From assembly GCF_900163815.1 (NCBI RefSeq), contig NZ_FUKO01000035.1, positions 1 to 34,586 of the forward strand: a stretch of 34,586 nucleotides of DNA, in the 5' to 3' direction. Positions 30,928 through 34,586 of the stretch are shown piece by piece. Position numbers and translations under genes: made by a program. The notes under the pieces are model-generated. The model worked only from the letters and a program-made list of their open reading frames with translations. It searched no databases and was not told where the DNA came from. The DNA comes from Microbacterium esteraromaticum (GTDB taxonomy: Bacteria > Actinomycetota > Actinomycetes > Actinomycetales > Microbacteriaceae). The number at the start of each line of letters is the position of its first letter. Positions within the stretch are counted from its first letter, which is position 1.

Positions 30928-32949
30928 CTACGCGTCCCGCGAACGCCACAGCAGCCAGACGAAGTACGGCGCTCCCAGCAGTGCGACGACCAGCCCAGCG
31001 GGAAGCTGGGCGGGCGCCAGAATGCTGCGGCCGACAGCATCCGCCACCCCGACGAGCACCGCACCGAGCACCACCGCGACCGGGATCACCCGCGCGTGCC
31101 GCGAGCCCACCAGGGCACGCGCAGCGTGCGGCGCGACCAGCCCCACGAAGCCGACCACGCCGACTGCCAGCACGCTCAGCGCCGCCAGCAGCGCGGCGGT
31201 CGCGAGGAGCGCCAGTCGAGTGCGCTCGAGGCGGATGCCGAGCAGACGCGGCGTGTCTTCATCCATCGTGACGATGTCGAGCTCGCGTCGCTGCGAGATC
31301 ACGAACGGCAGCGCGACGAGCAGCACGATCGCCAGCGGGATCACCTGCTCCCAGAGGCGGCCGTACGTGGTGCCAGAAAGCCAGGTGTAGATCTTCGGGG
31401 TGTCCCACGGGTTCGCGCGCAGCAGCACGAAAGTCGTGAGAGCCGTCGCGCCGTACGAGACTCCGATGCCGATCAGAATGAACCGATCGGCGCTGATCCC
31501 GCCCTTCCACGCCAGGCCGTATACGAGCAGGAAGGCGAGCAGGGCACCGATGACAGCGGCGGCCAGCATCCCGAACGTCGATGCCCACGCGCTGGTGACG
31601 ATGAGCACCGCGCCGAGTCCGGCGCCGCCGGTGATGCCGAGCAGGCCCGGCTCGGCGAGCGGGTTGCGGCTGACGGCTTGGGTGATGGTTCCGGCCAGCG
31701 CGAGGGCGGCGCCCGCGATCACGGCCGCGATCACCCGCGGCGAGCGCTCGTCCAGCGCGAACGACACCACCGGTGGCGCCTGCTGCTGCAGCCAGAGCAG
31801 GATGTCGCCGGTGAGCAGCGGGGTGGCGCCGACCAGCATCCCGATCAGAATGACGGTCGCGAGCCCCGCGATTCCGATGGCAAGCACGATGACGAAGCGC
31901 CGGGTGCTGCGCACGCCGAAGCGGATCATCGGCGGCTGACGGGTCGGCCCGGCATCGCGCAGACGGCGGGCCATGACGACGAGCACGATCGCGCCGAGGA
32001 TCGTGGTCGCCACGCCGGTGGGCACGGCGATGGCGCCCTCGGCGCCGATGATCGCGCGCAGCACGGCATCCGCCAGAATCACGACGAGAGCGCCGATGAG
32101 GCCGGATGCCGGAATCAGCAGTCCGTGCTTGCCGAGTGCGGGCACGATCCGCGAGAGCAGTCGGGCGAGCACCGGGGCGCAGAGTCCGACGAATCCGACG
32201 GGGCCGGCGAGCGTCACGGCGGCAGCGGTGAGCAGCACCGACAGCAGGATGCCGAAGACGCGCGTCGAGCGGATCGGCACGCCCAGCGACGACGCGGTGT
32301 CATCGCCCAAAGCGAGCACATTCAGGCGGCGGGTCATCAGGAAGGTGGCGGCGAGCGCGACCGCGATGACGGGAGCCACGCGCGCGAAGTTGTCGAGGCC
32401 CAGCTGCGACAGGCTGCCGCTTCCCCACGCGAACAGCCCCTTGGTCTCTTCGTCGAAGAGCACGAGCAGGGTGGAGGTTCCCGCCTGCAGTGCCATCGCC
32501 AGGGCAGATCCGGCGAGCACGAGCCGGGTCGTCGATGACGCCGCTCCTCCGGCGAGGCCCAGCACGAGCGCTGCGGCGAGCAGCCCGCCGATGAACGCGA
32601 CGATGCCGGACGCCCAGATCGGCACGCTCAGCCCGAACGCCGTGATCGCGGTGATCGCGAAGTAGGCGCCGGCGGTGACACCGAGCGTGTCGGGAGAGGC
32701 GAGCGGGTTGCGAGAGAGCGACTGCATGAGCAGCCCCGCCACGCCCAGCGCAATCCCCACGGCGACACCCGCGGCGAGCCGCGGCAGGCGGGAGCCGAAC
32801 AGGATGTCGGGCTCGGCGAAGACCTGGCCACTGGTGCCCTGGGTGAGATGCCATGCGGATGCCACAACGAGCAGCACCACGAGCGCGAGCAGCACGCCGA
32901 CAGCAGTACCGGATGCCGCGAAGCGCGCGCTTCGTGGCCGCGAGGTCAC
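30928..32949 (-). CDS. Fused double FecCD-type ABC permease for ferric siderophore
   Basis: A 673-residue membrane protein made of two FecCD permease halves (about 20-345 and 380-670) in one chain, like FhuB. Each half repeats the signature: LSRNPLASPDTLGVTAG in the first and VSRNPLAEPGLLGITGG in the second. About 20 helices in all. It forms the channel for iron-siderophore import with the ATPase and the binding lipoprotein. The upstream binding protein gene overlaps its start by 4 bp (ATGA), so they are translationally coupled. The siderophore is unknown; no synthesis genes are in the window. Confidence 0.94.
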   Translation of the reverse strand: MTSRPRSARFAASGTAVGVLLALVVLLVVASAWHLTQGTSGQVFAEPDILFGSRLPRLAAGVAVGIALGVAGLLMQSLSRNPLASPDTLGVTAGAYFAITAITAFGLSVPIWASGIVAFIGGLLAAALVLGLAGGAASSTTRLVLAGSALAMALQAGTSTLLVLFDEETKGLFAWGSGSLSQLGLDNFARVAPVIAVALAATFLMTRRLNVLALGDDTASSLGVPIRSTRVFGILLSVLLTAAAVTLAGPVGFVGLCAPVLARLLSRIVPALGKHGLLIPASGLIGALVVILADAVLRAIIGAEGAIAVPTGVATTILGAIVLVVMARRLRDAGPTRQPPMIRFGVRSTRRFVIVLAIGIAGLATVILIGMLVGATPLLTGDILLWLQQQAPPVVSFALDERSPRVIAAVIAGAALALAGTITQAVSRNPLAEPGLLGITGGAGLGAVLIVTSAWASTFGMLAAAVIGALLAFLLVYGLAWKGGISADRFILIGIGVSYGATALTTFVLLRANPWDTPKIYTWLSGTTYGRLWEQVIPLAIVLLVALPFVISQRRELDIVTMDEDTPRLLGIRLERTRLALLATAALLAALSVLAVGVVGFVGLVAPHAARALVGSRHARVIPVAVVLGAVLVGVADAVGRSILAPAQLPAGLVVALLGAPYFVWLLWRSRDA

Positions 32950-33977
32950 TTCGTCATCACGTCGACGTAGGCGTCGATGATCTGCTCGGCCGAACGCGGG
33001 CCGCCGAAGGTCCAGATGCCGGCGGGGAAGGCGTGGATGCGGTCTTCCTTCACCGCGGGGATCGAAGCCCAGGCCGGGTTCTTCGCGGCGGCGTCGATGA
33101 AGCTCTCCGAGTCGGGGTCGTTCGTGCCGGTGTGCAGCAGCGTCGCGTCGCCGATGGTCGTCATGCCCTCGATGTCGGTCTGTCCGAGCCCGTAGGCTGC
33201 GTCGACCTCGCCGGTCCAGGCGTTCTTCAGCCCGAGTTGCTCACCCAGGTCGCCGATCAGCGAACCCTTGCCGAACGGACGCAGCGAGACGTTGCCGCCG
33301 TCGACCCAGCCGTCGAAGAACACGAAGTCGTGCCCGTCGAGCGAGGCGTCGGCCACGGCATCCTTCGCCTCAGCCAGCTTCGTGTCGAACTCCGCAGTGA
33401 CCGTCTCGGCGCGCTCTCCGCGACCGGTCGCCTGAGCGATCAGATCGAACGTGCTCAGCATCTGCGCGATCGGATCCTTCGCGTCGGCGCCGAGCGTCGC
33501 CAGCACCGGAACGCCGTACTTCTCGAGCTGCGCGATGATCGCGTCATCGCGCGTGTAGGCCTCCACGATGACCAGGTCTGGCTCTGCGGCGAACAGCGCA
33601 TCGAGGTTCGGCTCCTGGCGGGTGCCGACATCCTTGACGTCTTCGGGCAGCTTCTCGGCCGTGTCCCAGGTGCGGTAGCCGTCAGCATCCGCCACCGCGA
33701 CCGGCGTCAGGCACAGCGAGAGGACGTCTTCGATCTGCTGCCATTCGAGCACGGCCACCTTCGAGGCGGGCTTGTCGAGCTTCACGGAGCGCCCGAATGC
33801 GTCGGTGAGCTCGACCGCACCAGTGGCGGTGGTCGTGGTGTCGGTGTCGCAACCGGCCCCGGAAGCGGTCGGCGCCTTCTCGTCAGCGGGCTTCGGGTAG
33901 GCCTGTGTCGTGCCGCACGCGGTGAGCGCGAGGGTGAGCGCGCCGAGGGCGGCAAGGGCTGCGAGGGGCTTGTTCAT
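32946..33977 (-). CDS. Ferric-siderophore ABC substrate-binding lipoprotein
   Basis: A 343-residue lipoprotein. The signal peptide has a lipobox LTAC at about residues 18-21 followed by GTTQAYPK, so the mature protein is anchored by the Cys. The rest is a FepB/FecB type III binding domain: VAVLEWQQIEDVLSLCLTP in the first lobe, EPNLDALFAAEPDLVIVEAY, and a final DAYVDVMTK tail. The start at 33977 is set by the signal peptide; GGAG lies about 10 bases upstream. The order ATPase, binding protein, permease on the minus strand is one import operon. Iron control (DtxR or similar) is likely but I see no clear box in the 43-bp gap. Confidence 0.92.
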   Translation of the reverse strand: MNKPLAALAALGALTLALTACGTTQAYPKPADEKAPTASGAGCDTDTTTTATGAVELTDAFGRSVKLDKPASKVAVLEWQQIEDVLSLCLTPVAVADADGYRTWDTAEKLPEDVKDVGTRQEPNLDALFAAEPDLVIVEAYTRDDAIIAQLEKYGVPVLATLGADAKDPIAQMLSTFDLIAQATGRGERAETVTAEFDTKLAEAKDAVADASLDGHDFVFFDGWVDGGNVSLRPFGKGSLIGDLGEQLGLKNAWTGEVDAAYGLGQTDIEGMTTIGDATLLHTGTNDPDSESFIDAAAKNPAWASIPAVKEDRIHAFPAGIWTFGGPRSAEQIIDAYVDVMTK

Positions 33978-34020
33978 CGAAAGGGTCTCCAAAGTGGGCG
34001 AAGCAAAAGCGGGGATGTGG

Positions 34021-34586
34021 TCAGGCGGGGACGGCAGTGAGGCGCCGGACACGATTGTGGTGTCTGCCGCGTGGTGCGACGTGCACACGACCGGTGCGCG
34101 CGTCGACGTCGGCATCAATGGGCAGACCGTACACCTCGGAGAGCAGCGCAGACGTGAGCACCTCGGCGGGCATTCCGGCCGCATGCACGCGACCGCGGTG
34201 CATCAGCACGACCTCATCCGCGACGGCGGCCGCGTGATCGAGGTCGTGCAGCACGACGCCCACCGCGGTGCCGCGGTCCGCGAGGTCGCAGATGAGGTCG
34301 AGCGTTTCGATCTGGTACCGCAGATCGAGGTGGTTCGTGGGCTCGTCGAGCAGCAGGATGCCGGTGTCCTGGGCGAGCGCCGTCGCCAGCCACACCCGCT
34401 GCAACTCTCCGCCGGAGAGTTCGTCGACAGCGCGGTGGGCCATCTCGTCGAGCCCGGTGAGTGCGAGGGCACCGGCGATGGCCCGCCGATCGGCATCCGT
34501 CGTCTGCGCGAAGCGCCCTCGGTGCGGATGCCGGGCTATAGGCCAAAAGGAGTGGATGGGATCTTGATCTAGGCGCGTGTTTCTGC
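34021..34586 (-). CDS. FecE-type siderophore ABC ATPase, partial, with broken N-terminal part
   Basis: The frame stays open to the window end, giving 188 residues. The C-terminal part has the ABC signature LSGGELQRVW, Walker B ILLLDEPTNHLD, and the H-loop VVLHDLDHA, with the GLPIDADVDARTGRVHVAP tail of FecE proteins. The segment RHPHRGRFAQTTDADRRAI matches the family. Before it the sequence departs abruptly: residues upstream of ARHPH read DPIHSFWPI, unlike the expected VRRGRHPH pattern. The Walker A is not visible. Either the gene is interrupted or the window edge is chimeric. The binding protein gene follows after 43 bp. Confidence 0.85.
   Translation of the reverse strand, partial: RNTRLDQDPIHSFWPIARHPHRGRFAQTTDADRRAIAGALALTGLDEMAHRAVDELSGGELQRVWLATALAQDTGILLLDEPTNHLDLRYQIETLDLICDLADRGTAVGVVLHDLDHAAAVADEVVLMHRGRVHAAGMPAEVLTSALLSEVYGLPIDADVDARTGRVHVAPRGRHHNRVRRLTAVPA
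34535..34586. other. Abrupt sequence break at window end
   Basis: About 51 bases have roughly 51% G+C and no FecE similarity, against the high-GC FecE sequence just inside 34534. Candidates are the end of an insertion sequence, a chromosomal joint, or a contig-edge artefact. Confidence 0.5.

Noticed and set aside
30919..32538. Open frame of 539 codons antisense to the siderophore permease
   Set aside because: The low-complexity Arg, Glu, Gln and His content is typical of a shadow frame.
33978..34184. Upstream extension of the siderophore-binding protein
   Set aside because: It would place the lipoprotein signal peptide internally. The Met at 33977 gives a proper signal sequence and lipobox.

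Overview
The window looks like chromosomal DNA of a high-GC actinobacterium of the family Microbacteriaceae, most likely Microbacterium or a close relative. The evidence is strong G/C bias at third codon positions, a DUF3073 protein, lipoproteins and regulators of actinobacterial type, many genes with a TANNNT box six bases before the start codon (leaderless transcription), and a very frequent GGATGC/GCATCC hexamer. The genus is an inference. I see no rRNA, tRNA, prophage, CRISPR array or complete insertion sequence.

Layout. 1-2160: a palindromic repeat, a universal stress protein, DUF3073, a second palindromic repeat and a MOSC protein. 2162-6127 (minus): purM, purF and an MFS exporter. 6128-8511: small uncharacterised genes, a membrane protein with a tandem-repeat tail, and a sterol-carrier-fold protein. 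8651-10893: CoA-type Nudix hydrolase and purD. 11013-15093: DHA2 exporter (minus), purC, and a uracil permease. 15197-17582 (minus): 5-oxoprolinase PxpA and a fused PxpB-PxpC. 17623-20050 (minus): GH1 beta-glucosidase and a LacI regulator behind a perfect CebR-type operator. 20200-22662: apt, a MerR regulator (minus), purS and purQ. 22705-28501: DUF1761, a D-2-hydroxyacid dehydrogenase, a GH13 alpha-glucosidase with its own LacI operator and regulator, and an MFS exporter (minus). 28615-30856: an M20 amidohydrolase, then (minus) a small (p)ppGpp synthetase with a Cys-rich partner. 30928-34586 (minus): an iron-siderophore ABC importer whose ATPase runs off the window.

How the genes fit together. 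Six de novo purine proteins (PurF, PurD, PurM, PurS, PurQ, PurC) and the salvage enzyme Apt are scattered over about 19 kb in several transcription units rather than one operon. A uracil permease and a small alarmone synthetase, a class known to respond to nucleotide state, are in the same window. Two sugar modules (beta-glucosidase with a CebR-like regulator; alpha-glucosidase with a LacI regulator) each carry a visible operator.

The most unusual signal is intergenic. At least six elements share one geometry: two direct copies of a 9-14 bp word spaced 18-20 bp apart, followed by two inverted copies at the same spacing. Three are copies of one 65-bp sequence (8040, 25949, 27175), two belong to a second word family (1187, 15106), and one is a third (33). 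Other long palindromes (6762, 9482, 10916, 20114) and three copies of a TTCGACAGGCTCAGGG-type repeat fill further gaps. No complete unknown multigene system is evident. The best candidates for something undescribed are this repeat class, the hexamer bias, and the abrupt break in the ABC ATPase at about 34535.
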